This document shows, piece by piece, positions 50,516 through 62,849 of a DNA stretch of 64,000 bases. The position numbers and the translations under genes were made by a program. This stretch comes from Cacajao melanocephalus. Its lineage: Eukaryota; Chordata; Mammalia; Primates; Pitheciidae. How positions within the stretch are numbered: position 1 is the stretch's first letter; each line of letters opens with the position of its first letter. The notes beneath the pieces were generated by a model. The model was given only the letters and a program-made list of their open reading frames with translations. It was not told the origin of the DNA and ran no database searches. The stretch is from NCBI GenBank assembly GCA_963573385.1, contig CAUYLG010026873.1, forward strand, positions 34,950 through 98,949, given 5' to 3'.

Positions 50516-50956
50516 TTCCTGCTTTTCCCTTTGAAAGATGCCACATCTGCCCTGATTCTAAAGCTCTCTCTTGGAATTGACTCCCACTAGTTGTAAAGTG
50601 ACACAAAAGATAATCTACTCCAGTCATGCCAACTCAAATCCACTGACAGTGACTGCTAGGGACACTGTGTGAAGAAAGACTCAGGATTTCAGGGTCAAGA
50701 GGGATAAATAACATGACTGATTTGTAAAATCCCCTCACAATGAGACATAGAAACGTTGGATAAAATACAACGAAATATTTTTAATTGCTCTTGGAAATGT
50801 GAATTCAGAAACATAGACCAAGTGGCAAAAGCTTGGGCAGAGAGCTCATAGTATGGTCAAATACAGGCTGATCTTCCAAAAGCATGGAAACCAAGTAAGG
50901 AAGAAAATCCAGACAACTAAAAAGAAGAAAATGTTAGTAGGTAGGTAGTCAGGCAT
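50516..50956. other. Undefined, no element recognised
   Basis: Possibly old repeat sequence ('gagacatagaaacgttggat') but not assignable. No exon. Confidence 0.35.
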
Positions 50957-51219
50957 GTGTGGGGCAGGAGAGGGTCCCCCCAGCAACCTCACCAGGAAAG
51001 TCAAGCGACCATCAGGTGATAATCAGGCGGTTATTAACTGTCTCTCTAAAATAATAATTGGTCACAGCCAGCACCACTTACACATTATTACATTTCTCCC
51101 TGGCTATATAAACCCCTGGCTTTAATTGGTCAAGGAGATGGATTTGAGACTCAACTCCCATCAATTTGGCTGCAGCATTCGATTAAAGCTATCTTCTTCC
51201 CTGGTAATACGCATCATCT
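50957..51219 (+). mobile_element. ERV1-type LTR fragment, related to the one at 49734
   Basis: 51078-51219 matches 49975-50116 at about 128 of 142 positions, including the TATA-like and 'gcagcattcgattaaagct' blocks. The part before it ('gaccatcaggtgataatcag', 'gttattaactgtctctctaa') differs from the first LTR, so the two belong to related but distinct types. It stops abruptly at 51219, where a different LTR begins. Confidence 0.7.
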
Positions 51220-51732
51220 ATGTTGATAGGAAACACCTGTAGGTGCTAATCAGCTGTTTTTCAGGAGTTGGGTGACTTCAAGCGTGTGCATTAAGAGACA
51301 AAATGACAGAGTACGACCTTCTGGAGCATTCCACTGGGAAAGGGAAGAAAAACTCAGGTGGGCATACATATAACTTCTTAAAAACACTCTCATGCTTACC
51401 CTCCAAGTGTTAGCAGCCCACACACAGGGAAGAACCATGGGAAAAGGGACACAAGACCCCCGAAGTACAACAACATATAAAACCCATGTCAAAAGGTCAA
51501 ATGTCACACGTGACCTTCACGGTGCCTGCTTTGGTCTCTTCCAGATATACTTTCCTTTCTTTCCTGCATCAAAGCTTTTTAATCGACTTCCACTCCTGCT
51601 CTGAAACTTGCTTCGGTCTCTTTTCCTGCCTTATGCCCCTCAGTTGAATTCTTTCTCAGGAGGCAAAAATTGAGGTTGCTGCAGGCCCATATAGATTAGT
51701 CGCCAGTAACCCAAATATTCACTGCCCCTAAC
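51220..51732 (+). mobile_element. Second LTR type abutting the previous one
   Basis: Begins 'tgttgataggaaacacctgt' and contains 'gtacaacaacatataaaacc', 'gtgcctgctttggtctcttc' and 'ctcagttgaattctttctca', then 'tgaggttgctgcaggcccat'. This is wording of a class I ERV LTR (U3, TATA-like, R/U5). The exact end (51710 or 51732) is unsure. Family not named. Confidence 0.6.
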
Positions 51733-54154
51733 AAAAACAGCAGAAGATTTCTGTGACCATGAGGCTCATTTGTGAGGGCTGCCTAAAGCTTCCCCAGTTC
51801 TTACTGGGTCTCCCCTTCTAGTACAAGACTCCTTGTACCTTTGAAATCAGTTTCCCTTTTCTTCATAAAACTTTACTAGCTATTCTTTAAATCTACAATG
51901 GTCTAACTGCTGCAGGTCCTCATGGGGTGGTCATATCGTGGGTCGTACATAGAGGGTAATTTCAACTCATAAGCATTAACTGTGCTCCATGAGTGTTTTT
52001 CTTCTGTGTTTTGGGCTTTTTCTCCCCCTTTTGCTTTGATGAACAACATGCCCAGATACATGGGGGAAAAAAATGGTAGTCATCCAATTTCTTCTTATTG
52101 GCGGAAATACAGCAATAGGAAAGTGATGTTATTAACCCTGGGGAACCTCTATAGCTTCCTAAACCATAAACAAAAACAAAGAATATAATGGGGTATAATT
52201 AGTGTTAAGAAAACCCCCAAATGTCTGCTGAATTCCATCCTCATGTTACACACAAAAAACCTTTCTCTGTAAATAAAGCAATTCTTTGTCTCAAAAATCA
52301 ACTTTCTAGCTATCTAAAAATCAAATTATAATGAATTTAGACCGTAGAATCAATACTGGGGGACTAACTAAGGATCACTAAATCCTGTGTTATTGATTGC
52401 TTGGAGAAAACTATCTTTTTAAATATGCATCACATAACAAAGTTCTTTATTTCTAAGAACTTTGCCCAAATCCTCCCATCACGTGGTTTATGTAATGACT
52501 AATCCTTTGCATTAACTACTTTATGTGTTAGAAATATTAAAATGCATATTAACTGTTCCTGGGAAATGGTTTCACAGTTTCTCCTACAAATATACTACCT
52601 ACTTTGAATAAGTTACATGAAAACTGTGGCACATTTGTGAAGAAAGAAGCTTAGTAGGAGAAATGAGATTTGCAGTTATAAGAACTCAATACATGGTTGT
52701 CTTAGCCATTTTCAGATTTTAAAAATGTATAATGACTTTTTTCCCCCAGTCTGATACCAAAATCAATGGCATGGTTTTGCTTTTTTACTGGAGCGTACTG
52801 GTTAATCATAAAGGAAAGAATCTTGTTTCGATTTCTCTTATTAATTACTTTTTGGAAAAATGCACTGTGGCACTCCTATTCAGCATCTCAGGAACAAAAA
52901 GGCTTTTCATTTTTCAAACTGCAAATGAGGGTGGGGTAAAGGTGTGAAGGAGCTAAAACCTAGATATATGAGGGTTTCGATGTCTAAATCCGGGAAGGGC
53001 TTTTTTTTTTTTTTATAGTGGTGGAAATCAAGCGAGGAGCTATTAGTTAGTCTGCACAATGCCTAGGTATTGGCTGTCATGTTCCATTCAGACCCATAAT
53101 CCCATTGAAACCTGTCACTTTCAAGAGTGCAAATAATAGGCTGGGTAAAGAGTGTCACAGTGGGACGTTTTCTAACAAGAGCCCAGTGGATTCCTACCTT
53201 TCATCTAAGAAACTTCAATGGTTTCAGAGCAGATCCATAGGTGCTACACAGTGAAAGGACCTATGTAAAATCACAGTGAGACTCTGGAGTAAGAGATGGA
53301 ATGTGGCGGCCCCAGGCCCTGCCCTCCAACCTTGCGTCCACATCATACCGGCTCTTTAAAAAACTCCCTCCAGAAGCCCTACAGTTTCCTCTCTAGTTTG
53401 AGTCTTACTGCTGAAGAGTCGGTTTATAGAGATGGATATCTGTCTAAGCTAGCTTTCCTTTTTTATGCTCATTCCCTCAAGAACCAAGGGTTTTTCACAT
53501 TCCAAAATAAAATGCAAACAGAGCATTTTTGTATTTTTGCATTTCGATTCCCTGTTTTGTCAGTGAATAATTATAGCAAATAAAATATTGCAGCTGAATG
53601 TAAATTGTTAGGCAACCAGATCACAGCAGGATATTTTTCTTCCACAAGTTTTACATCATAGCGTGTTAAATATTAAAATACTGCAAGTCAAGTAAACAGA
53701 GAGGGTTCTTTGCTCAAAACATTAATTTTAAACAAACATTTCACTGTTATTCAGATCAGATGCTAAGAAACAAATGAGGTTTTCTTTCAGATAAGGTGAA
53801 CAGATCATCTGAAGGGAAAGCAGACAAGGGAATCATACAGAAGGAAGGGCATTTATGACATGAGAGATGTATTTCAGCCAGAAGAACAGGAGAGAATTCA
53901 TGTGTAGGACAGAAAGGAAAAGAAAGAGAAACTGGCAAAACAACATGGAAAAGAGCAAAAAATGAGAAGGATTGATTTACCGCTAGAAGGGGAAAAAATG
54001 AAGATATGTCTTATGTCAGAGTACAGAGACCTGACTCAAAATAAGGCAGCTGGGGAAGAAATGAAATCTTTTCTAACATAATGAATTTCAGTTTTGTTAG
54101 GTCATTATCAGAAAGGTAGAAAGGAGAGGAATTTTCAGACCTCCAAGAGATCAC
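51733..54154. other. Mostly single-copy DNA
   Basis: 51733-51960 may be further LTR or ERV sequence ('cttcccttttcttcataaaa'-like spacing, U5-like wording) but is unresolved. A T15-16 run lies near 53000. Nothing else recognised. Confidence 0.4.
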
Positions 54155-54300
54155 CAATCAATAAAATACCAATCAACAAGCATTGACTGAGTACTTAATG
54201 TGTGCTCAGCAACCAAGTAAAAAATTAGACATGGCCTTCTTCTGAGGTACTTTACTATGGAGTTGAGAAAAGGACATGCAGAAACAATGAATGAGAGTGG
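54155..54300 (-). mobile_element. L2 3' end remnant, antisense
   Basis: 'gcattgactgagtacttaat', 'gtgtgctcagcaaccaagta' and 'gacatggccttcttctgagg' match the antisense L2 end. Confidence 0.55.
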
Positions 54301-54384
54301 AAATGTGTTCTGTGCTGTGGAATGAGCAAAACACACAACTGAGAATTCAACGACAATGACAGTGAGGGTGGTTTAGAGTCACTG

Positions 54385-54620
54385 CCATAACACTGTTATT
54401 TTCTAAGCACCTTCTACATTCCAAGTACTGTGCTGGATGCTTAACATTTTCATTTCCAACATTTAAAACAATCCATTAAGAATTATCTCCTCTACTGAAG
54501 GAAACAAAGGTTCAAAAGTTACGTTACTTGTGTTACACAGTGAGTAAATGGTAGGGCCTGGTTTTAACTCAGGTCTCCCTCCCCAAAGATCACACTCTTT
54601 CTTATACTGAAGTGCTGGAT
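54385..54620 (+). mobile_element. MIR SINE remnant
   Basis: 'ttttctaagcaccttctaca', 'agtactgtgctggatgctta', 'ttatctcctctactgaagga' and 'gtgttacacagtgagtaaat' follow MIR over nearly its full length. Confidence 0.82.
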
Positions 54621-54713
54621 TTATCCTAAGAAGGCATTCCTCTACTAATCCTAACAACGAAATACCAACCAATTACAACAGAAACGAAAGCAAACAGAAA
54701 AGCAATTTAAGAA

Positions 54714-54751
54714 AAGCCGGAACATTGACTTACCCATGTTCACTACAGTTC
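54714..54751 (+). repeat. 38-bp dispersed duplication, copy 1
   Basis: Ungapped match at 34 of 38 positions to 55464-55501, starting aagccggaacattgact and ending catgttcactacagttc. Confidence 0.85.
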
Positions 54752-56334
54752 TTTGTAAGGGAGATGTCCTAACATGATTTTTTAGATGAAATTATAATGG
54801 ATATGGAGGGGTTTTGTTTTTGGCTGTAAAAAAATTCTTCAGGAAAACATGGAATTTTCTGGAGAGTCATCCCTATTAAACCATCTCAGAGTTAAAGATT
54901 GGAGGGAATAGACGTTAAAAGCCATAAAGGCCTTGTATAAGAAGGCAAACCTTTTCCATCAGGAATAAGGAAGTGAAAAGGGATGGAGGAGAAGAACCCA
55001 CTGAGGAGCAAGCAATATTCCACAATGAGACCTCTAATAGCTCCCAGTTTACAACCAAATTAAAATAATGCCTGGAGAGTAGACTGTTACTGATACATGT
55101 GAACAAACTGCACATCCTGTTAAGCAGGGCAAAACACTTGGACAGAGGAACCAGAGGAAGACAAAATTCACTGAGAAGGTGGAGAGAACTTTAACTTCTC
55201 ATGAACTGTGGAATTGGGGGTCTGAGTACATTACAGTTCGATCTCCACACAGTAACGAGTTCCCGACGGACATCTGGTCTATGAGATCAAATTTCTGGCA
55301 ATATGGTAAATTGTTTGACAGTTACTATATGAGACTGAATATAACCAAAATAAAAATCATCTTGTGTTTTAAGAAAGGGATATACCCCAGATAGATCACC
55401 ACAGCAGATGGAGATTTCTTTAATTGGAAAAAAATGCTCCAGCCAAATTCATATTGATTGAGGAAGCCGGAACACTGACTCGCCCATGTTCACCACAGTT
55501 CATCTGCCTTCCCGCCCATAAGAAAAGCAGAAGCCCAGAGGGACTGCCAAACAAAGGCTACCTGACAAACATGCCACTCAATTTTTTTAGAAGACCATTG
55601 AAAGAAAAGCAAATTAAATTAGAAGAAAGGGATGAAGAGATTTTCCTTCTATCTAGTTGTTGAGAGAAGAGAAGGAAAGGAAACTTTTCATTTTCATCTT
55701 ATACCTTTCCTTCCTGCCTGAAGTTATACGTATAGGCTAATTTGATTTAAATAAATAATATTAATGGAACATAAAAGTAAAAGAATTACCTAGCAATCAT
55801 AAAACTATGTTGTTTATAACTCTTATTTGATGTTTGGATTCTCAGAATTTACTTCACTGAACTCTGAAATGGGCAGTATTTTTGAAATTTTTAGCTGGGA
55901 TGAAAGAACACAGTATAACTGATGCACCCCGTCCCATGTCAAACCACCCCCATACCTGGTCCTCCACTGCAATCTCTACCTTGTATTTGAAAATATACAG
56001 GGAAGACTCTTTCCATGCTACAGACAGTACCTCTAGACTTTTGGCCACAGAGCAAACAGTCATTATTATCATTCATGCCCTGAACAATGAGGGACAAGGA
56101 TAGACAGAACCTACCAAGAGGCAGCTCTATGCCTCTAGAGCTGCAGTAGTTACAGCTGACTCCAGTTCACAAAGTAGATGCAAGGCAAAGCAAAGTTTGC
56201 CTGTGCACACACACAGAACACACACACAAGCACACTGAGAATGAAGGAGACAAATGTGAGACTATACTAGCCAAAGAGTATTTAGGATCTGCCAAATAAT
56301 CTGGTTTTGTTTGTATTTTTATTTACATCCTTTT
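54752..56334. other. Single-copy DNA with the second duplication copy
   Basis: No element other than 55464-55501. A CA-rich patch lies at 56205-56235. Frames at 55179 and 55424 (71 and 79 codons) show no domain. Confidence 0.4.
55464..55501 (+). repeat. 38-bp dispersed duplication, copy 2
   Basis: 34 of 38 positions match 54714-54751, 750 bp upstream, same orientation. Confidence 0.85.
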
Positions 56335-56580
56335 CACCTTAACCATTTTCAGAGTTATCAACTCTCTAATACGTTCACAGATGCTGTGTTAGGCACTTCA
56401 CAAGTATTATCTCATTTACTTCTCATCTAAAAAGGCCTTTGGTTAATATCATAATCTTCCCATTGCATATGAAGAAATTGACACTTAAAGATATGACACC
56501 CTGCTCAAAGTCACACATCTACATCTAGCAAGTGGGAGGTGGCATTCAAACATAAACGTAGCTGGCCTCAAATGAGCTGT
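56335..56580 (+). mobile_element. MIR SINE remnant
   Basis: 'gatgctgtgttaggcacttc', 'tattatctcatttacttctc', 'cccattgcatatgaagaaat' and 'gctcaaagtcacacatctac' follow MIR in order. Confidence 0.78.
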
Positions 56581-56821
56581 GACTCACTGTATTCATTCCT
56601 GATTCAAGTCTCATACCTTGCCCTGAGACTGTTCTTTAGGACATAAGCTGGGGAAAGAGCAATAAACTCACAAAAAGAGAAGACCTTCCAAACAAAAACT
56701 GGAAAGTTTAGATAAATGAGAACCATGAGAAGATGTCTATTACACATACAGCCAGGCTGAAGAAGACAGAATACATTACAATGTGGAGGAACCTTATGAG
56801 CTAGAAGGCTTCGTGTTTAAT

Positions 56822-57045
56822 AAAAGGTCTCTGGGGTAAGCCACAGCCGTGGGATGAATCCTCACCTGGCCATCATCTATGTCACCTTACCCATGTCACC
56901 GAGAGGCTTAACCTGCCACTTACTTCTTTTGTCTGCAGAATGGATGGTGTAATAGTGCCCGCCTCACAGAGGCATGGTGAAGGTTGAATAAGATCATGCA
57001 CATTAAGTACCTGGGACACAGTAAGGTCTCTGTAATTATGCTGTG
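56822..57045 (-). mobile_element. MIR SINE remnant, antisense
   Basis: 'gggatgaatcctcacctggc', 'agaggcttaacctgccactt', 'ttgaataagatcatgcacat' and 'gtacctgggacacagtaagg' follow antisense MIR in order. Confidence 0.8.
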
Positions 57046-57404
57046 TTTTTTGATATCATAAAGTTCTTAATCATTCTAAAAGTATCTGAGAAATTCTGGA
57101 ATGTTATAACATGAAAAGCTCTGAAAATATAGACTACCCCTAGGCAAGCCCATTGTATTACACAGCAAGCAAATGAGACCTAATTGGTCAGAGACAAGAT
57201 GCCTCTCCTGTCTATTTTTTATTTTGCACTGAACTACACATCTACAGAGCTTCCTGTAGCAGGAAACTTTGGTCAGTTTGCCCATTGCTCATTCCTAACA
57301 CCTTTTTCTTCTGCCTGCTTCTATCCCATGGCCAACTACTCATTCTTCCAGACCCTCTTGAAGCCAACAAAAAACTGCTGAGGGAGTAGTCTGCGGAAGC
57401 ATAT

Positions 57405-57655
57405 GGTTTTTCAATAGTGACACTGCTGGTGCCACTTCTCTCCCTTTCTTCCTACCATGAATTTGATCATGGTGCCAGGAAATAGGGTGACCATCTTGCC
57501 AATGGGCAGATTAAAAGAATCACTAAGACACTGCCTACCTCAGAGGACTTCTTGTTACGTAAGAAAACACATCTCTATTTGTTTAAGCAACTGTTAAAAG
57601 CAGGGTTTCTGTTACATGCAGCTGAACTCATTCCTAGAAAATGATACAAAAGTCC
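57405..57655 (+). mobile_element. Old LTR 3' half (MaLR/ERVL type)
   Basis: 'ctccctttcttcctaccatg', 'gactgcctacctcagagg'-like text, 'acttcttgttacgtaagaaa' and 'ttgtttaagcaactgttaaa' up to 'ttacatgcagctgaactcat' follow the 3' half of an old mammalian LTR in sense orientation. Family unresolved. Confidence 0.6.
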
Positions 57656-59137
57656 TTTTTCCGTGGACACTGACATAGTCTAGGCTGAGATGGTGGGGAT
57701 TAATAGTACAGGAAACTAACCAGCTGTTTGAGGGAAATCCCCAGGGTGTGAGAAATTTTTTATTTAAAAAAATTAAAATGTAAGTCAAATTCAGGCTTAG
57801 TTTGAAGTTCATTTCTCACCTTATTCTCATTTTTATCATGATATTCAGAATGAATTTCCCAATGATATCTAAGAGCTTCCCATTCCCAGGCTGGTCCAGT
57901 GATTTTTAGTGAAATTAGGTTTTATTGAAATCAAGTTGATTTTTACTTATTAATGTTCTGCTAACTAGAGCACTTTGTCAGTATCTCCATGCATGCATTA
58001 TAGTCTCATGTCCACAGCATGCGTTTAGAAATATGTAGATAACAAAATGGAGAGTGAGACTGTTCTGGGCCCTAACGACCTCCCTTCCTCTCAAAATGCC
58101 AACATAACTTCTGGTTGTGTAATCATGAGCTGCCTTGTACTATTCATTTACTGTTTTATAGGTTGATTTTAATCCTTGACAAAATTTTTAAACCTGTGAA
58201 TACAGACACTGCGCTTCATAATGTTTCACTAGTCACTCAGTGCCTATCACAGAGGTAGGCAAATCAAAAATTCTCAAGAAGTACTATAAAATAGATGCAC
58301 CTCTCCCCAAAATACACAGCAAAAGAAGATACTCAGGGGCTGAAAGCTCCCAACTCCAAAATAAACCTGTGCATGAACATGAGTCTCTATTCCTCTGCTC
58401 AGGGAATTCAGTACTACAGTAGAGATGGCAAATATAATTATATTAAGGAAAATATCTAAAACAATGGCACTTACGAATACATTTGCTAGATATGTAAGTA
58501 TACTGAAGACCTAGCACTATGCCAGCCACACAACAGTCTCTTCATAAATATGTATTGAATGAATGAATAAGTACACATACACAGTGGGAAAACAGACTAT
58601 GAATGAATATATATCTTTTCCTCTATAGAAAGATACTCTGACTAAAACAGATGGGCAGTCAAAACTACAATCTCTCATTTAACTGGAAAAGTAAAGAGCC
58701 CTCTATTTCATCTTTGATTTCCTCTTACATGATGTACAGTGTTAAAGCCTTGCTAGTCACATTTGTCAAGAGAACCCACAGGTACTATCTGGCTCATCAC
58801 AGCTTAACTTATCAATTGCCTTTGTTGTTTGGTGGATATTGATCTGAGAAGACCTTGCATCATGTGAAAGTCACTTGTACAGCAACTCCTCACTTTTTCT
58901 CTTTAGTCGACATGAAGGCTCAAGTGTTATGGTATACTGGGAATTTCCACCCGACAGCTCCGTTCCATCATTAAATACCCAGTGAGAGCTTGTTATCTAG
59001 ATGAATGTCCCAATTAAACCAGCACATTCTGGCCCCTATCTAACAGTGGCAGTGGGTTCAAACTAACACTTTGAAGGGCAATAACTAAAATGGTGTAAGG
59101 AGCCTCAAGTTTAGTTTCAATGGTTTCACTCCCATCC
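57656..59137. other. Single-copy DNA with one L2 tail
   Basis: Only the L2 tail at 58498 is recognisable. Confidence 0.4.
58498..58578 (+). mobile_element. L2 3' end remnant
   Basis: 'cctagcactatgccagccac' and 'ataaatatgtattgaatgaa' match the L2 terminus in sense orientation. Confidence 0.65.
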
Positions 59138-59171
59138 ATTCAACAAATTTGTTCATTCAACAAAGCATTTA

Positions 59172-59441
59172 GGAACCCAGTGTAGTGGCTCACGCCTGTA
59201 ATTCCAGCACTTTGGGAGGCCAAGGCAGGTGGATCACATGAGGCCAGGAGTTCGAGACCAGCATGGCCAACATGGTGAAATCCTGTCTGTACTAAAAATA
59301 CAAAAATTAGCCGGGCATGATGGCACACACCTATCACCCTGGCTACTCTGGAGGCAGAGGTTGTAGTGAGCTGAGATTGCGTCACTGCACTCCAGCCTGG
59401 GCGACAGAGCGAGACTCTGCCTCAAAAAAACAAAACAAAAC
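59172..59441 (+). mobile_element. Alu SINE with right-arm deletion
   Basis: Recognisable from 'gtgtagtggctcacgcctg' to a (CAAAA)n-like tail at 59424-59441. In the right arm 'ctggaggcagaggttgtag' shows loss of about 30 bases between two GGAGGC repeats, a typical short-homology deletion. Flanks share aaagcat.ttt. Confidence 0.94.
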
Positions 59442-60039
59442 AAAAGCATATTTTGGCAGGTCCCAATGTCTCTTTCCAAGCTGAAAATGTTGTTTGCTTT
59501 TCCAAAGGGGCGTACAACTGTAATTATTCTCAACAGCACAGTGTAAGTGGTCTTGACTCTGCATCTTAAGTTCCCAGGGTTAAGCTGGAGATCTTAAGAA
59601 CAAGAAAAGAGTAAAAAGAGTAAAAATAGCAACAGTGCAAAACTCCAGACAACATGTTGGCTCCACATGGCTGTGTGGGTTGTGTACTGTTTAAGTTAAG
59701 GGTGTTCCATGACTAGGATCATGATACAAATGGCAGGGAAGTGGTAGAAACCCCACCCAAAGGGTATCCTAGGCTCATGGTGCTCCCTAAGGCCACAAAC
59801 TACTACAAGTCCAAAATCACAGGTGAAATCTGTTCATTTTGCTAGATGAAATACTTGATTTCATACACATTTACATTCCACATACTTTCAAGTAAGAAGC
59901 TGCCAACTAAAAATGCTCAATGAAACAATTTTTTTCTGTACCTGATTTTTAGCTAAAAGAGGCAAAGAAGAAACAAGGCAATGAATAGAAATGCTATTCT
60001 TGTTTTAAAAAAATTAGGTACTCCTAAGAATCTATGCTA
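59442..60039. other. Single-copy DNA
   Basis: No element or gene recognised. Confidence 0.4.
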
Positions 60040-60500
60040 AATGAGTACATTTATATGCATAAAATACATGTACAAGGATGTTTACTGTAACATTGTTTCT
60101 ATATTATTAAAATATAGAAGTGGTTAAAGTATGGTACTTCCATACGTGAAATGCTATTAAGTTATTAAAAAGAGCAAGTAAACTTGTAATTGCTTTCCTA
60201 GGGACACAGCTCCAAAACATACTCTTAAAGATAAAAAGGGAATCACAGAACAATATAACATGATCTGTTCATAATCAAATCTAGATAATGTATATAAAGG
60301 GATGTTGAGGCATGGAACAGTGCCTGGAAATATACACACCAGTCTTCTGACAGTAGTAACCTATGGAGATGGGCCAGGAAGTAGAGAAATTTTATATTGT
60401 GTATGTTGGAACTGGAACTACTTTTTTTAAATAATGAAAAGTATTTGTGTACGAACTGTATTGTAAAAAATATCCAAATAGTTTAAAATGACAGCAAATT
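60040..60500 (+). mobile_element. L1M LINE 3' remnant
   Basis: 'catgtacaaggatgtttact', 'ggttaaagtatggtacttcc', 'atacacaccagtcttctgac' and 'gtagtaacctatggagatgg' follow the 3' region of an old L1M element. Diverged and 5'-truncated. Confidence 0.65.
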
Positions 60501-61264
60501 ACAGGTTATGTATAGTTTAATCCCAACCTGTTACAATTCATGACAAAACAAACGGTTTAAAGTTAAAATTTCTAATGGAACCTCTGTCAATTACGCATTC
60601 TGACAACATATATTCGTTGAGCACACACATCACATAAAACACTGCTCTAGGCACTGCAGGTCTAGCAACTTCTGCTTGTATAATGCTTTTGTCCAACGCA
60701 GTAAAAGAGACCCATATTTTAGAGAGATCTTCAGTTTAACCATCATTTTCATAGTAAATAATTCAATTAACTATGACATTTTGGGCACTGTGGCTGAGTG
60801 AGAGGTTTGCTGTGATTATGGTAAAATTTCTTCTTGGAAAGACATTCTGTGCCATATAGCACATTCCCTGCCTATCAAATATTCATCCTTCACAGACATC
60901 AATCAACTGAAGTTCCCTCAAACAGAATTCACAAAATAGTCATACTTTCCATCCTTAGAGGGGTTTATACCTTTCCAAGCACTATCAAACATCTATGGTG
61001 TCCTAAGAGATGGGTGACTAAGACGCAGGAGCAAAATAATTTAAATTTACCACATAAAAACTTTATTCTGTCCAGCACACTTTTCTCCTCACTCTTTACT
61101 TGCTCAAGTTTTCCCTGTCCTTTAGTTTGCAACTGTCACCTCTTCCAGGTGGCATTCCAGGCTGGTACATGGATCGCCCCACATGCTTTTATTGCTCCTT
61201 GCTGCCTCCATTCCCTCACAAGGTGTTGACCATGCTGCTTTCCAACGAGCAACTTGGTGGCCAC
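60501..61264. other. Single-copy DNA with an antisense L2 tail
   Basis: 60595-60668 ('tatattcgttgagcacacac', 'actgctctaggcactgcagg') is an antisense L2 terminus. A 131-codon frame at 60834-61229 has no recognisable domain. Confidence 0.5.
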
Positions 61265-61405
61265 ATCCAAGGCACAGGGCTCAGGATCACCTGGAATTCC
61301 CTGGGTCCCACCTCATTTTCAAGGACTGGCTCACCAGGTAGGTGAGGATCTGACACTTACATTTACTAAAGCTCTCCAGGTGTTCTGAAGCAGCTAAACC
61401 CAAGA
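61265..61405 (+). mobile_element. MER5A-like hAT MITE remnant
   Basis: 'caggatcacctggaattccc', 'tgggtcccacctcattttca' and 'gctctccaggtgttctgaag' match the body of MER5A in order. The outer terminal repeats are decayed. Confidence 0.6.
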
Positions 61406-61439
61406 TATGGTGATGGGGAAGTATGGACTATGACTGTCT

Positions 61440-61504
61440 CTACATTACCATCATTGTAGCCACAGCTTCTCACAGTGCCTGATTTATTGTTGGTTCCCAA
61501 TAAT
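61440..61504 (+). mobile_element. L2 3' end remnant
   Basis: 'cacagtgcctgatttattgt' and 'tggttcccaataatgag' match the L2 terminus. Cut by the Alu that follows. Confidence 0.5.
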
Positions 61505-61518
61505 GAGCTACTCCTTTT

Positions 61519-61814
61519 TTATTTTTTTGAGACAGAGTCTCACTCTGTGGCCCAGGCTGGAGTGCAGTAGTGTAATCTCAGCTCGTTGCCACCTCCGCCT
61601 CCGGGGTCCTGGTTCAAGCAATTCTCCTGCCTCAGGCTCCCAAGCAGCTGAGATTACAGGCGTGTGCCATCACACATGGCCAATTTTTGTATTTTTAGTA
61701 GAAACGGGGTTTTGCCATGTTGGCTAGGCTGGTCTTGAACTCCTGACCTCGTGATCTGCCCGTCTCGGCCTCTGTAAGTGCTGAGTACAGGTGTAAGCCA
61801 TCGTGCCTGGCCAG
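61519..61814 (-). mobile_element. Alu SINE, antisense
   Basis: Short T tail, 'gagacagagtctcactctg' and an end at 'gccatcgtgcctggcc'. The 14-bp duplication gagctactcctttt (61505-61518) / gagctgctccttta (61815-61828) flanks it with two differences. Confidence 0.96.
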
Positions 61815-61837
61815 GAGCTGCTCCTTTATCTACTGGT

Positions 61838-61960
61838 TCTTTCCACAAATATTTACTGAGCTCCTCAGCATGCCAGACTTCTGGTGAATGACAAAATGAA
61901 CCAATCAGGCATCATAATGATTATACAGCTTTCATTAATAAGACTTGTTAGTTACCTGAT
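61838..61960 (-). mobile_element. L2 3' end remnant, antisense
   Basis: 'ccacaaatatttactgagct' and 'cctcagcatgccagacttct' match antisense L2. Confidence 0.55.
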
Positions 61961-62544
61961 ACCTGATGCAACTATAGGAACCCAATCCACACATGTCCCT
62001 GTGTCCCCTGATGGGTGGATTAGGGAAGACAAACAAAGATTTGGGAGTTTTTGCCACGTTCTTTAGGTGCTTCTGGGATGCCAGCAGTGAGTTCCAACTG
62101 CTCAGCTATGTTTAGACGTCAGAGGCAAACTGAGAAAGCCCACTGCAGTCTGCAAGGCAGGGTACCTCTGTTCAATATAAGGATAGAGTCCATGAGGTAG
62201 AAGGATATGACAATGAGGTTGCACGGGTTTTCCCCCCTAATTTTATTCTGTAAGCCTTTTAGGTAAATTCCTTAAAATTTTTCTTCAAAATAGTTGGATG
62301 GCATTTCTTACTTTTAAACAATTCAGTTAAAATCAGCTGTCTCCTAGGGAGGGAACAGAGAGCAGCTTCTACATGAAGACTAGTTTATGGTTTACAAACT
62401 GTTTCTCACTCTTTTTAGAAGAGAAATCTCTGTTAAACGTCACAAAAACTTTATCTCGGTCAGCAAAGCCCCTTCACATCGGGTCTTGCCTCTGTATTTC
62501 CACCCTCATCTATCAGTGTCTTCCTTGTTCACCATGTTATGGTT
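61961..62544. other. Single-copy DNA
   Basis: No element or gene recognised. Confidence 0.4.
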
Positions 62545-62849
62545 CCGCTCTGTCAATAGAGTAGAGCCACCAGCCATGTGGCTCCTGAGCACCTGAATTG
62601 TGGCTAGTCCAAACTGAGATGCACAAGAAGTGTAAAATACAAACCAGATTTCCAAGACTTAGTACAAGGGAAACAATGTGAAAGGATTCCATTCATAATT
62701 TTTTTACACAGCTTATATGTTGAAATGATACTATTTTGGATACACCGAGTTTTAAAAATATATTTTTAATTTCCTTTACTTTTTATGGTGACTACCAGAA
62801 AAACTAAAATTACACAAGCGGCTTGCCTCATATTTCTGTTGGGCAGTGG
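62545..62849 (-). mobile_element. hAT-Charlie MITE (MER33-like), antisense
   Basis: Read on the minus strand it follows MER33: 'ccactgcccaacagaaatat' at the start, an AT-rich centre ('ttagtacaagggaaacaatg' on the given strand), and 'gactagccacaattcaggtg' with 'ggctggtggctctac' at the end. About 305 bp, nearly complete, noncoding. Confidence 0.78.

Noticed and set aside
60834..61229. 131-codon plus-strand frame
   Set aside because: Runs next to and up to old repeat sequence, with no domain. A second frame overlaps it from 61100.
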